Of a stretch of DNA of 64,000 bases, positions 22,175 to 38,612 are shown piece by piece. The notes below the pieces were generated by a model that was not told where the DNA came from, searched no databases, and saw nothing but the letters and a program-made list of their open reading frames with translations. Both the position numbers and the translations under genes were made by a program. Each line of letters starts with the position of its first letter. Positions within the stretch are counted from its first letter, which is position 1. This DNA is from Macrotis lagotis (lineage: Eukaryota > Chordata > Mammalia > Peramelemorphia > Peramelidae): contig NC_133666.1 of NCBI RefSeq assembly GCF_037893015.1, positions 264,671,609-264,735,608 of the forward strand, given 5' to 3'.

Positions 22175-23675
22175 TTGTTTTCTAGATGTTAACGAACTAT
22201 TCCTTTAATAATATAATTATTATATCCTCTAAGTACATGCTCAATATTGGAACTAAAGAAGTTACTTTCAAGTCATTGAACATTTAATAAATCAAATTTA
22301 CTTTTCCCAAACTAAAGAGGAAAAATATGCAAAAGAGTTTCTTTGTATATGGTCCCTTTTTGTCTCCATTTGGAAACAAAATCATCAGGGTATGGTGAAT
22401 CACATAGTCTTAACTACCCACCAAGTCTATGAGGCCCAGATTTCAGGTCTCTGGAAATTTGTATGCCTCTAATTGGAAACCATGTTAGGGAAGTCAGGCT
22501 CTATTGAGTCCCAGGGACAGTTTAATCCTGGGTCTACATCATATTGACTGAGGACTTGCGGAAGGAAAGCCTGACTGAGACTAATCAAGTACTGAGAGGT
22601 CTTTGTCCTATCACAACTTTCTAAAATTTGGAAATAAAATATGAAATTCACTAGCCTACAGTTTACAGCCTTCATGAAGATATTTTCTTTTCTCCAATCT
22701 TGTATCACCCTTCTTTTTCTTAATAGCCTTTAAAGAATATGAATACTGGATCACCAAATACATCTGTCAGTTATTTTAATTGTCTGGCAGTTGGTTTACC
22801 TGTATCTGAAGACTTATCCTTGTTGAGGGAAGCTAAGTTGACTTCTTATCATCTTACTGATCTTGGGCTTTAACTCCTTATAGCAATTTTTATTCTGTTC
22901 TTTCCAGTTCAAAAACGTATTCAAAAATCTTTGGCAGATAAAATAGAATCAAAACAAGCACTGAGTAGAAAAGTGGTTCTTTCTTGCCCATTAGAGCATC
23001 AACAATCACCTCCCATTCCCTTTTTTTGCTTTCCTATCACTTTCACCTCACTTTAAACTTTAGTACTCCCAAACTTTCTTATTTCTCTCTAATCCTCTTC
23101 TGGAGTTTCGGTGGCAATAGCAGTGAAAACAAGAAGGTTCTGACAAGTGGAGAGATAGATTACCAACAATTGATAAAATCACATAATTGAAGTTTCAAAA
23201 ATTAGAAAGCTTAAGCAAATTGACCTAAGAACATCAACTGCTTTTAAAATGATTTTCAGATGAAAATTTCACTTTAAAAGCAAGTTTTGTTTTTGTATTG
23301 TACAAGAGGAAGCTAAAACTGATATTATTTAAAGATTGGCTTAGAAATAAAAATTTTTAAAGCTTTAGTTGACTGTAATGGTTAAGTTTCACCAGCAGAG
23401 GGAGATCTAAGCTCATGCTGGTCTTTAAAAGCGGTAGACCAGAACAAACAAATGGAAACCAGGGCCTTTCCGAAGAATTTACACAGACCAGAAGGAAGAC
23501 AATTTTATTGAGTATTTTAATAAACTTGTAGTGCAAAAGCAACTATTGCTTGAATTCATTTCAGTTAGATATTATTCTGTTTGAAATATACTGGAATTTG
23601 TTCAAAATAAACCCTTTACTTCATTGATCAGCATCCTGTATGGTATCTTTGAAGAAACCCAGTTCAATCCCCAGA
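22175..23675. other. Intergenic DNA, nothing recognised
   Basis: No gene, SINE or LINE pattern that I can name. Confidence 0.4.
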
Positions 23676-23790
23676 TTTAAGAAACTGAGGCCTAGAGACA
23701 GAATGATTTTTTGAAAGACACTCAACAAATTACTAGCATAGCTAAGATTGGAAACCATTTTCTGGATTCTTAAACCAATTACCTTTTTTT
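23676..23790 (-). repeat. MIR-type fragment
   Basis: AAGAAACTGAGGCCTAGAGA followed by CTAGCATAGCTAAGATTGGA, reverse MIR core. Confidence 0.5.
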
Positions 23791-24259
23791 TAATGAGATC
23801 TTTATTACTGTAGAATTTCCTAATAATTCTGGGGGGGGTGGTTTATTTAACTTAAATTGTCATTTTATTCCTGGTATTTCATTAGCAATTCATTAGAGGT
23901 GCTTATGAGATATGAGTCGTGCTGCTTCTGGCCACCCCACCAGGACCATCATTTCTATCCTTTTTTTTAAAAGAAAAAAAATATGAAGAATGAACTCTCA
24001 ACTGTTTAATCCTCTTCCAAAACTTTCTTTCTTCTTTCATTTTGGAGTTCCTCTTAAAATGGGAACCAAAGGAAAATTGCTGATCTGCTCAGTCAATCAT
24101 TGAAAGTTTCCTATGTAAGAGGAGGTCTTCATATTTTTCAGGTTGTGTGGGAGTTCCTTTACTCTCTTTCATTGTGTTTAGTAGGAAAGTTGCTATATAT
24201 CTGTGAAGTCTTTAATTTTAAGGATATACCCTTTACTTAGCTCAATAAAGTGCTTCATT

Positions 24260-24415
24260 TGAGCAGTCATTTATGACATAGTGAAGTCTGTCTCTCTCAC
24301 TTTATACCTGAGGCATCAGAGACCAGAAAGCCTAAGAAAAATAACCAAAGTCAAACCAGATTTTCTAAGTTCAAATTCAGGATTTTTCACTGTGCTATAT
24401 GATAAATGGTGAATC
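24260..24415 (-). repeat. MIR-type fragment
   Basis: ACCTGAGGCATCAGAGACCA, TAACCAAAGTCAAACCAG and TTCAAATTCAGGATTTTTCA. Confidence 0.45.
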
Positions 24416-24829
24416 TGATAGCTCTAGCCTAATGGGATTTCAGAAATGAATTTCAGAACTAGAGAAAATTAAAATGTAAGTAAATGGAGAAAGGGAAAGG
24501 GGGAAAAGTCTGAATAGTAAAGTATAAGCTGCTAAATTTCCACCTTTGTCTTATCTCCAATTCCACTTCTTTGTAATTTTGTATATTTTTTCATTCCTAA
24601 AAATCTCTGAAGTTTCCCTTATCCTGATTCCCCACTTCTACTTCCCTCTCTCAAGGCCTCTTTGCTCAGTGACTTAATAGCAGGAAAACTTACATGCCCT
24701 ACTAGGCAACTTCTACAGTTTGTCGACAAGTAGATATCGCAGTTGGAGCCCATTGTGAGAAGTAAATAGCACAGCCTATGATATTTTGGTCTGATATAAA
24801 TGGAATGATTGTAGGGTTCCGATAGCAGC

Positions 24830-24965
24830 TACCACCACTAGGTAGTTCCATAAACTTGTGGAAGTCACTTAAATTCTCTTGGTCTCAGTTTCCCCAAAGT
24901 TAAAAAAAGAAGCCTAATCTAATATCAAAGGTCAATTCCACATCATTAATTCCATGAAAGGGTCT
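24830..24965 (+). repeat. MIR-type fragment
   Basis: GTGGAAGTCACTTAAATTCTC, then GGTCTCAGTTTCCCCAAAG and AAGGTCAATTCCACATC. Confidence 0.5.
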
Positions 24966-25123
24966 CAGTTCTTTTCCTCTATGAATTTGGATTTGGGAAA
25001 CTAGATATATCTTTTAACTTTCATGTTGGTCATCTGAGAAGAGGAGGTATTCTGGTAGAATATGCAGATAGCTACAGAAAAAGATTTAATATCTGATCAT
25101 TTCATAAAACCTACCCTTAACCA

Positions 25124-25124
<1 letters not shown>

Positions 25125-25178
<54 letters not shown>
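25125..25178. repeat. (CA)27 microsatellite
   Basis: 54 bp of uninterrupted CA. Confidence 0.98.
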
Positions 25179-25182
<4 letters not shown>

Positions 25183-25189
25183 AACGAAG

Positions 25190-25400
25190 AAAAGGAAACA
25201 GGCATTTATTAAACATCTGTTATGTGAAAGGAACTTTACAAATGCTATTTCATTTGTTCTTCTCAATGACCCAGTGAAGTAGGTATCTCTAGTTTTACAA
25301 CTGAAGAAACTAAGGTAGAAGTCTTCTTCAGAGTCACTTCTAAGTTTAAGGTTAATTTTGAACTCAGATCTTCCAGGTCTATAACTCTATCCACAGATAC
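25190..25400 (-). repeat. MIR-type SINE between two microsatellites
   Basis: GGAACTTTACAAATGCTATTTC, TTTTACAACTGAAGAAACT and TTGAACTCAGATCTTCCAGG in reverse-MIR order. Confidence 0.6.

Positions 25401-25405
<5 letters not shown>

Positions 25406-25450
<45 letters not shown>
25406..25450. repeat. (TC)22 microsatellite
   Basis: 45 bp of uninterrupted TC. Confidence 0.98.
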
Positions 25451-25453
<3 letters not shown>

Positions 25454-25800
25454 AAACATCTTTGAAAAAGTAGTCTATATCCATTTGTCTCAAAATCCAT
25501 TTATATATACATCATTTTCTTATAATTCAGCTCCTGTGTTCTTCAAAACACCATTTTTTGCTTGTTTTGTTGTTTTTAAACCAATGATCTTATTTCCAAA
25601 TTCAGAGACTCCTCCCTTATTCTCTTCATGGACATCTCTGCAGTTTTTGAAAGTGCTGACTCTCTTTTCCAATCACTATTTTACAAAGTTCTACTTATCT
25701 CTTTCTTGTTTTCATATCTTTGTTATTTTTCTTCTCTGTATTCTTTGGAAGAAGTACTGAAGTAAAAAAAAAATCTTGGTGTTTGGATGCTGGATCTGGT

Positions 25801-25863
25801 TCCTGTGTGTTGAGTTGAGTTGAGTTACTATGTGTGTTGAGTTGAGTTGTTGAGTTACTATGT
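25801..25863. repeat. Compound GAGTT pentamer repeat
   Basis: TTGAG/GAGTT pentamers occur in two blocks, each ending in TTACTATGT, so the array is itself duplicated with a period of about 30 bp. Confidence 0.8.
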
Positions 25864-25924
25864 CTTTCCTCAAATGTGAAATAAGTAGCCTGACTGGTTA
25901 CTACTAAGATCTCTTTCAGACCAA

Positions 25925-26150
25925 ATTCTGGGCAGAGGTGCGGTGCCACGGTGTTAGATGCAAAAAAACCTAAATTCAAATTTGGGCTCAGATATAGTCT
26001 GTTAACTTTGTGATCCTGAGCACAGGTCACTTAACTTTGGGTTGCCTCAGTTTCCCCAATTATAAGACAACAACTATAAGACATAGCTGTTGTAAGGATG
26101 TAACGTAAAGTACCTGCCACATTGTCTACATGATACAAATGTTTATTCTT
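25925..26150 (+). repeat. MIR-type SINE
   Basis: CTAAATTCAAATTTGGGCTC, CACAGGTCACTTAACTTTGG, CCTCAGTTTCCCCAATTATA and GCTGTTGTAAGGATG in order. Confidence 0.7.
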
Positions 26151-26689
26151 CCCCTCTATGGGTACACAGTAGAATCTTTTACATTATTTTTGTGCTGCAC
26201 TTTTTTATTTGACCACACGATGGCATCATAAAGCTGGAAAATGTTTATTGTAACTAAGCCAGTTTCAAAATATCTTAAAGCAGATTTTCATACTTTATTA
26301 TAAAAATCGTTATCTTTCAGATTTCAGGCCTTGAATTTCATGTATAATATTAAGTGGTCACCTTTAAATAAATATTGAAATGCAATGAAGAATTTACATG
26401 TATGTGTGAATATATACATTTATATATAACTCTACTTTGTAATATAATTAAATGTCAAAGTGCACGGTATTTTATGCCCTACATAAACTTTAAGAATGAC
26501 ACACTGTCAACAAAAGAGCCTCTATCAATTAACTCTATTCAGCTGTATTGGAATACATTATACTCGTATACATTATGAAATTATAGGTTTTTGAATAGTA
26601 TTTTTCAAAATGGAAAACTCTCTACCATGTGGCAATGAGCTAAGGTTGGCCTGGGAACCCTGGGAGAATGGAAAATTCAAGAATTCCTT
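26151..26689. other. AT-rich flank before the CpG blocks
   Basis: No repeat or ORF of note; base composition shifts sharply at about 26690. Confidence 0.4.
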
Positions 26690-26980
26690 CTCCTTAACCC
26701 GGAGTCCAAAGTCTGGGAGGTGGGGGAGGGCGGGAAGGCTCGGCGGAGGCAAGTCCGGACTCGTCTGAGACTGAGCCGAGAGGGAGGGAAGGAAAGCAGA
26801 GAGGAGAGGCGCCCCTTCCCTCCCCGCCAGGCAGGAGCGGGCACAGCTTGCGCGGCTGCCACAGGCTGCGCCGGCCCGGCCGCTCCGCTTCTCCATTTCT
26901 TCTGGGTACAGTCACGGTCGGGAGGCGCTGCTCGCCACCGGGTGACCTTGGAGGGCGCGCTTCAGGGCGGGCGCTTATTT
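26690..26980. promoter_or_regulatory. Second, smaller CpG-rich block upstream of PLK2
   Basis: About 290 bp rich in CpG, separated from the main island by about 200 bp of AT-rich DNA. It sits about 1.1-1.4 kb upstream of the PLK2 TATA box. It could be a distal promoter element or the start of a divergent non-coding transcript. No gene is visible in it. Confidence 0.6.
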
Positions 26981-27047
26981 ATACCTAAGTCTTCTTGGGT
27001 CCCTAAGCTTTTTTATATATAATCGTGTATCTAAATAGTCTGGCGAG

Positions 27048-27161
27048 GCCTACAGACTTGTCCTTAAATGCCTAAAATTCCATACAGAGGAATGAAGAGT
27101 TGAAGCCTACAGACCTGTCCTTAAATGCGTAAAATACAACACAGAGAATTAAGAATTCATG
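27048..27161. repeat. Degenerate 57-bp tandem duplication in the PLK2 upstream region
   Basis: Both copies begin GCCTACAGAC(T/C)TGTCCTTAAATGC (27048 and 27105) and drift towards the ends. It fills the AT-rich gap between the two CpG blocks. Confidence 0.8.
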
Positions 27162-27962
27162 ATATTAAAAAAAAGCTATTAAAGTGGGGGGGGGCGGTTC
27201 ACTGGAGCAGGACCCCCGAGAAGGTTCACTGGACGTGAAGCGGCCGCAGCAGCCGCGCCACGTCTGGGTGGGATCCACGATGCCCCCTTGGCTCTCTTCA
27301 GGGTGGGTTTGGGTCGCCCGCCCTCCTCGCACCCGGGCCCGCTGCTCACGGCCAGTAAAAGCCAGAGCGTGTGCCGGTGCCACTGTGCGCTCCCTCCCTC
27401 CCTTGGCCCCGAAGGACGGCCAGGCCGGACCAGCTCGGAAGCATCTCCCTGAAGCAAGGTCTACACCCGCAACGACAGCCGCCCGCGGGAGAGGGGCGCG
27501 GGGAGCGCTGCGGCCCCCGGGGCTCCGGCCTGCGCACCAAGGCCGCTTCCGAGCCACCCCGGGCCCGTTTGAATAAAGGGAGCGGAGCCAGGCCAGCTCC
27601 GGGGCCGCCCAGACCGCGCGCTCTGCCCCGCCGCCCTCAGCCGCCGGGGCGCAGGCGGAGGCGCAGGGGGCGCGGGGTCGGGCCCCGGTGGGAGAAGCGC
27701 CCGCACTTCCCCTCCGAACTGACTGGGAGCCCCCCGCCGCCCCATCCAACAAGCCCCCCCGGGAACCCCTCCGGGCGCACGGAGGCCGGGCTCGGAGCTC
27801 TCAGAAACTACCGGCGGGCGGGGGGGAGCTGGGGGTGCCGCCTCCTCCCGCCCTCCCGCAGGGGCCTGCGGGCCGCATCTCCGGGGGGCTCCCCGGCCGC
27901 CTCCTCGCGGGGGGCCCGGGGGACCGGAGCCGGGCCGGGCAGCTCGGCCGCTGGCAGGGCGA

Positions 27963-27971
27963 GGGGCGGGG
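27963..27971 (+). promoter_or_regulatory. GC box (SP1-type) upstream of PLK2
   Basis: GGGGCGGGG-type motif about 60 bp upstream of the TATA box, in the core promoter position expected for an SP1 site. Confidence 0.6.
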
Positions 27972-27980
27972 CGCTGCTTG

Positions 27981-27988
27981 TGACGTCG
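27981..27988 (+). promoter_or_regulatory. CRE-like site TGACGTCG upstream of PLK2
   Basis: Seven of eight bases match the palindromic CRE TGACGTCA, 46 bp upstream of the TATA box. A CREB/ATF site fits PLK2's known immediate-early induction by activity and serum. Binding is inferred. Confidence 0.6.
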
Positions 27989-28026
27989 CGGCTCCTGCAC
28001 GGCCCACCCCCTCGGCCCGCCCCTGC

Positions 28027-28032
28027 TATAAA
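28027..28032 (+). promoter_or_regulatory. TATA box of PLK2
   Basis: TATAAA followed by GGCGCCCGG in otherwise pure GC sequence. It lies 155 bp upstream of the start codon and places the transcription start near 28055-28060. Confidence 0.8.
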
Positions 28033-28056
28033 GGCGCCCGGCCGGCGGGCGGCTCC

Positions 28057-28181
28057 GCACAAGTGGCAGCGCGCGCTGGCTCGGTTCGGCTCGGCTCGGC
28101 TCGGCTCGGCTCGGTGCTAAGCCCGGGAGACGCGGCAGGGCAGCTCGGAGCCTGCGGGGAGCCTCCGGGGAGGCGCGCGCC
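28057..28181 (+). other. PLK2 5'UTR (start inferred from the TATA box)
   Basis: About 125 nt of GC-rich leader without an upstream ATG. It contains a pentamer tandem repeat. The left end is approximate. Confidence 0.55.
28081..28115 (+). repeat. Seven tandem TCGGY pentamers in the PLK2 leader
   Basis: The unit TCGGC/TCGGT repeats seven times without a break. Each unit carries one CpG. The array lies within the predicted 5'UTR and is a plausible length-variable element. Confidence 0.85.
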
Positions 28182-34039
<5,858 letters not shown>

Positions 34040-34531
34040 AGACTTTTCTGTCTAAACCCAAAGGACTTCTTTTTTTAATTTCACTGTGAGAATGAAAGGG
34101 AAGGCAGGAGAACGCTCAGTATGTTGAAGATGGACAGGTGGTGGTACGAAAACAATTCCTTTGCAGCCTGCTGGGCTGGGACCAGACTGAGGCATAAGAA
34201 ATCTTGTTTTTTGGATACTATTAAACAGTGGACTAGAATGCCGTTTTCCTCGACGTACCTGTTTAAGAAGTTTTTCGGACAATTTCTCAGCAAAAATGAA
34301 TTGACTTTTAACTTCTCTCTGGAGAGAGCATTTCAGACAGAGGACTTGGAACTGTGAATACGCTTCCTGAAGGGGAGGGACGGGGAGAAAGCTCCCATTT
34401 TGTTGAACGGCTGTAACTAGAGCAGCTTTGAGCTGCCCAACTGTGAACTATGGCCATATTTTTTTTTTTCTTTTAATTTTTCAAGACAAAAATTAACCCA
34501 CACTTGTGGCTGGAGAAGTGCATTCCTTGTT

Positions 34532-34537
34532 AATAAA
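34532..34537 (+). promoter_or_regulatory. Proximal PLK2 poly(A) signal AATAAA
   Basis: Canonical hexamer about 490 nt past the stop codon, followed by a T-rich stretch. Confidence 0.55.
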
Positions 34538-34619
34538 CTTGTTATTTATTACAGCCTAAAGTGCAGTATTTATTATCTAAACTTTGGAGGGGGGGGATGT
34601 TGACCATTTTAAACTTGGC

Positions 34620-34625
34620 AATAAA
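34620..34625 (+). promoter_or_regulatory. Distal PLK2 poly(A) signal AATAAA
   Basis: Canonical hexamer 580 nt past the stop, with a TCTCCTGTCTT-rich downstream element. It is the likelier main site because the AU-rich elements lie between the two signals. Confidence 0.65.
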
Positions 34626-34645
34626 GAGAATGAAAAGTAGAAGCT

Positions 34646-35574
34646 TTGCTCTCCTGTCTTAAATCTAGACTTCAGAAACAGATGGTGATCAAATGGACTT
34701 TGAATTCCTGCTGGCTCGGGGTGCTTTTCTAGAACTGCTCAGTAGACTGGGATTGGAATATGCACAGAGAAAGAAGCTTGCAGATCTACCCCACCCCCAT
34801 CCCCTCAGCAATAATGCAGTGATACTAGTAGAACACTGACAATTTGCTCCTCCACTTGTATCCTGACTCAGACTTGGGAGATACACATCCGTTTCAACAG
34901 GAAGAGAACAAATGTAACACATAAAACACTTTCAAAAATCCAAATTCAAGTCTTGTTTGAACTTAAGTCACTTGCTCTCTTAGAGTACTTCCCCAGAACT
35001 AGTTTACCTTGGCTCTGAAGACTATAATAATCATATGTAAACACCTCATTTCATTAGGTGACAGCAGGGATGGGAAACTCACTTAAACACTGAGCAGCCG
35101 CACTCTGTATTACATTTGCACCACCTATGCGTATTACTCAGCCTCTTAAAAAAATCTGCCTAAATTCTAGTCCTGTTGCCAGGGCTAGGGCAGGAGTCTA
35201 GGAGCTGAAAGCCTTTCTATAGATCTAGTTTCATATATGAAGGAGGAAGAATGATACTTGTATGTAATCTGCAGTGTCTGTCTCAACTGTACTTGAAGAG
35301 GTCAAGACTTTATTTCCAAATTGCCTTTACATTCAGTTTGCTCTCTTTTCTTCCCCAGATACACATATTAAAGAAAGCTGTTAGTCCAGTTCTCCTGAAC
35401 TTGTGTTGACCTGTACATGATGCAAATGATTTGAATTCTTTTCCAAATCGGATCCAGGTTCTGGGGAAAAGAAACAGTAACTAGGCTAAGAGTCTACATG
35501 TACTACTTTTGCGTTCATCTTCCTACTTAGAGATGATTAGGACACATTGTAGTTCAGAAAGATAAAATACATCA
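34646..35574. other. PLK2 downstream flank
   Basis: No repeat family or ORF with homology. The stretch is relatively repeat-free compared with the rest of the window. Confidence 0.45.
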
Positions 35575-35878
35575 TAAAAGTATGCACATAGATTTACAGA
35601 GGACTTGGCATTTAGAAATGATATATCTGACCTTAATAATAATCAACATTAATAAAGTATGCAAAGCACTTTTCATCCATTATCCTAATAGATTCTCACA
35701 ACCACCCTGTGAGGTAAGTATCACAAGTATTAGCTCCATTTTACAAATGAGGAAATTGAGGCTCTTTGAAGTTAAATGACCTGCCCGTGGGCAGGGCTGT
35801 TAAATAGCCTAGAAAGGATTTCAGCCCAGGTTCCTCAATTTGCCTCTTAGCACTTTCTGTTCAACTGTGCCAATGGGC
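35575..35878 (-). repeat. MIR-type SINE
   Basis: GCAAAGCACTTTTCATCCAT, CATTTTACAAATGAGGAAAT and TTAAATGACCTGCCCGTGG, reverse order. Confidence 0.7.
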
Positions 35879-35906
35879 TTTGATAGCTAAGATTTGATAG
35901 CTAAGA
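35879..35906. repeat. Perfect 14-bp tandem duplication
   Basis: TTTGATAGCTAAGA occurs twice without a gap. Confidence 0.9.
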
Positions 35907-37839
35907 ATTTCAAGACAGAGTAGATGGAGACCTGACACATGATGAGGATTTCAAGGGGGTGCCATTGAAGCCCTTAACTGGTCTGTAGGAAAAGCTGGAA
36001 TAATCAATAACAGTGCTACTTAGACAATTTTAAATTGGTGTTTAGTTAAATTGATCTGTGAGTATATGTGTGTATTTTAAAGTGAAATTTATGCATACAC
36101 TTGTCATTCCTTTTTGTTAATAGTGTACCTTTAATGATCATTCCTGCTTTTGTCTAAATACAATCCTGTTCCTGACCACACATTGCATGTTTTTTTGTTC
36201 TTGCTTCACTTGTTATTTTGAATCTGGACTTTGTTCTCTGATGAACAGAGAGGAAGAGATTGTATAAGCTTGGAAAATATAAAATTTCCTTCCATTCAAA
36301 GAAACCTCTTAAAGTACTTCCAAACAGAAAACAACACACATCATGAAGCACCTCAAAAGCACATTAATGTGGCTTTGAATTGATATCCCTAATCCATAAA
36401 ATATAACTGAGTCCTGGAGAGTGGACAAAATACCAGCTAGTATCTACTAGCTTAAATACAAACGTGTTGGAGTCCCTATTATAGAGAAAGGAGGTCATCT
36501 GACCTCAAATAAACTGCAAAAGTCCCCAGTGTGTTCCTAAATCAGACAAAAATGTAACTGGGAAATGTTTGACACAGTAAATTTTAAAATGCAATACGAC
36601 ATAGATAATGGTAATTTGTGACTTTCAGAGAAAATATGCTGTCCATTGTAGAGATCCTCTATTGGAGTGTGACACCACTGATCTGAGCAATGGAAAGAAA
36701 CTGTTCCATTGTCTCTGTGTAGAGGTCATTTAAATAAAACTTCCCCAGTACCATATGGACTTTATACATATATCTATACATATATAATGATCTGATCTGG
36801 GAGTCAAGCTGTGATTTCAGGAACATAGTGAGGAAATGCAAAAGAATAACTACCAATTTAGATTAATAATGTAATCTGAGAGAGCAGTCTGAGGCATACT
36901 CTGGAGGTAAAAAACACTTAGAAATGGTCACATAGGCAGCATGTGTCAGAGACAAATAATGAACATAAGTCTTCTCAGTCCCAATGCTGGCTGGATCTGT
37001 CTACCAAAACCTATTCCCCCATTCCTAACTGGGGAGCTGGGGAGGGGCTGTATTAACTTTAACTAAGAAGTTGCTAACATGTTATTTATGTTAATCACAA
37101 CTGATTGAATAATATTCTCCACGGTGAAGTTTTATTCTATTCCCTACACACATTCAAGTTCATTAGTTGGATAGCTATTTAAAAGTCCTTCCTGCTTTAA
37201 ATTTATTATTCTACTTGGTTCCCTTCACTTGGGGATAGAAGTGAAATAGGTTTTTGTATAGATGGATTTAAAATTCCAGCTAACTGTGTTCACAGATAAA
37301 TAGAAGTAAGCTTCCAATAACTTGCATTGGCATTTCTGTAGCACTGGTCCTCAGTCCATTCTATTGAAAAAGGTAATTCACTTTGATTTTAAACTGCAAG
37401 GGAAATTTAGCAAGGAAGGTATTTTAGAAACAAACATATTACCAGTCTCAAATTGCAGAAATATCTTCAAACCTACCAAATTAAATTATTAATAAGGGGC
37501 ATATTAGAGGCCTTATGAAAACTAATAATTTTTTATTGGTTATTGTCTTCCCTTTAACTTGATTCATAAACTCAATCTGTGATTAATGAGGAACCATGTG
37601 ATTAAGATAAAAATGACTGATAGACACCAAATAGAGACTAAGCAGTAGGGAATAATGAAATAATAACTCACCCCATATCAGCTCTTTTTGGATAAAATAC
37701 TATTTTTTATCAAATTTTGATATTTATATGTGATTAAATTTCATGGAAAGTACTTTAGCAAAATTTTGCAATTCTATTTCTTCTTCTTGTATGTATGTAT
37801 TTCTCTTAGCCCCTTCCATTTCACTAAAACATCTATATT
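35907..37839. other. AT-rich gene-free DNA
   Basis: No gene, no confidently named repeat. Confidence 0.4.
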
Positions 37840-37844
37840 TATCT

Positions 37845-38090
37845 CTTCTCACAAGGTGATCTCATCATCTTGTGAGCATGAAATTAATTTTTATACATTA
37901 TCCACCTCAAAGGCAATTATACATATCTGTTTCTGATGAATCACAATATCCCTGTTTTTCTCTCTTTTTCACTCACTTCTAGCCTGAACCCCTTCCTCAT
38001 CCTTCATTTCCCCCAAACAGCCCATTACTGATTTTGATTGATATTCCATTTCAATTCAATGATAAATTATAACCATAATCATCATTTTCC
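37845..38090 (+). repeat. L2-type LINE ORF2 fragment, decayed
   Basis: CACAAGGTGATCTCATCATC and further pyrimidine-rich sequence follow the L2 block CTTGGTGATCTCATCAGCTC. Frame destroyed. Confidence 0.45.
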
Positions 38091-38111
38091 TCTGATTGCA
38101 AATTCTCTCTT

Positions 38112-38263
38112 TATTTTTTGGTTTTTGCAAGGCAAATGGGGTTAAGTGGCTTGCCCAAGGCCACACAGCTAGGTAATTATTAAGTGTCTGAGGTCAGATT
38201 TGAACCCGGGTACTCCTGACTCCAGGGCTGGTGCTTTAATCCATTGTGCCACCTAGCTGCCCC
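38112..38263 (-). repeat. WSINE1-like SINE, full length
   Basis: TTTTGCAAGGCAAATGGGGT through ATTGTGCCACCTAGCTGCCC, with AGGTAATTATTAAGTGTCTG inside. Confidence 0.92.
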
Positions 38264-38344
38264 AAATATCTCTTTTTTGAAAGAGGACAGGGAAAGATTG
38301 AACACAATTCTTGTCTCTTCCAATCACTAACATCCTCAGATTCC

Positions 38345-38612
38345 ACAAGAAGGAATTTTGTTATTGATGACGTTCAATCATTTCAGAATCTTCATGATCT
38401 CATTTGAGGTTTTCTTGGCAAAGGTACTGGAGTGGGTTGCTATTTCCTTCTATAACTCATTTTACAGATGAGGAAATTGAGACCCCCCCCAAAAAGGATT
38501 AAGAGATTTACCCAGAGTACCCAGCTAGTAGGTAGCTGAGGCTAAATTTGAACTCAAGATGAGTCTTCCTGACTCCAGGTTCAACATCCTATCCACTAAA
38601 CCCCCTAGCCGC
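38345..38612 (-). repeat. SINE1-type marsupial SINE
   Basis: GAGGTTTTCTTGGCAAAGGT, CATTTTACAGATGAGGAAAT, GAGTCTTCCTGACTCCAGGT and a CTAGCCGCC end. Confidence 0.85.

Larger units (their letters stand above)
34040..34645 (+). other. PLK2 3'UTR
   Basis: About 600 nt between the stop codon and the second poly(A) signal, with no recognisable interspersed repeat. Two ATTTA pentamers in U-rich context (34544-34548 and 34568-34572) are AU-rich elements of the kind that destabilise immediate-early mRNAs. The 3' end is approximate. Confidence 0.75.

Noticed and set aside
26573..27022. ORFs of 60-107 codons on both strands in the upstream CpG block
   Set aside because: Low-complexity products from GC-rich DNA; no start context, splice pattern or family.
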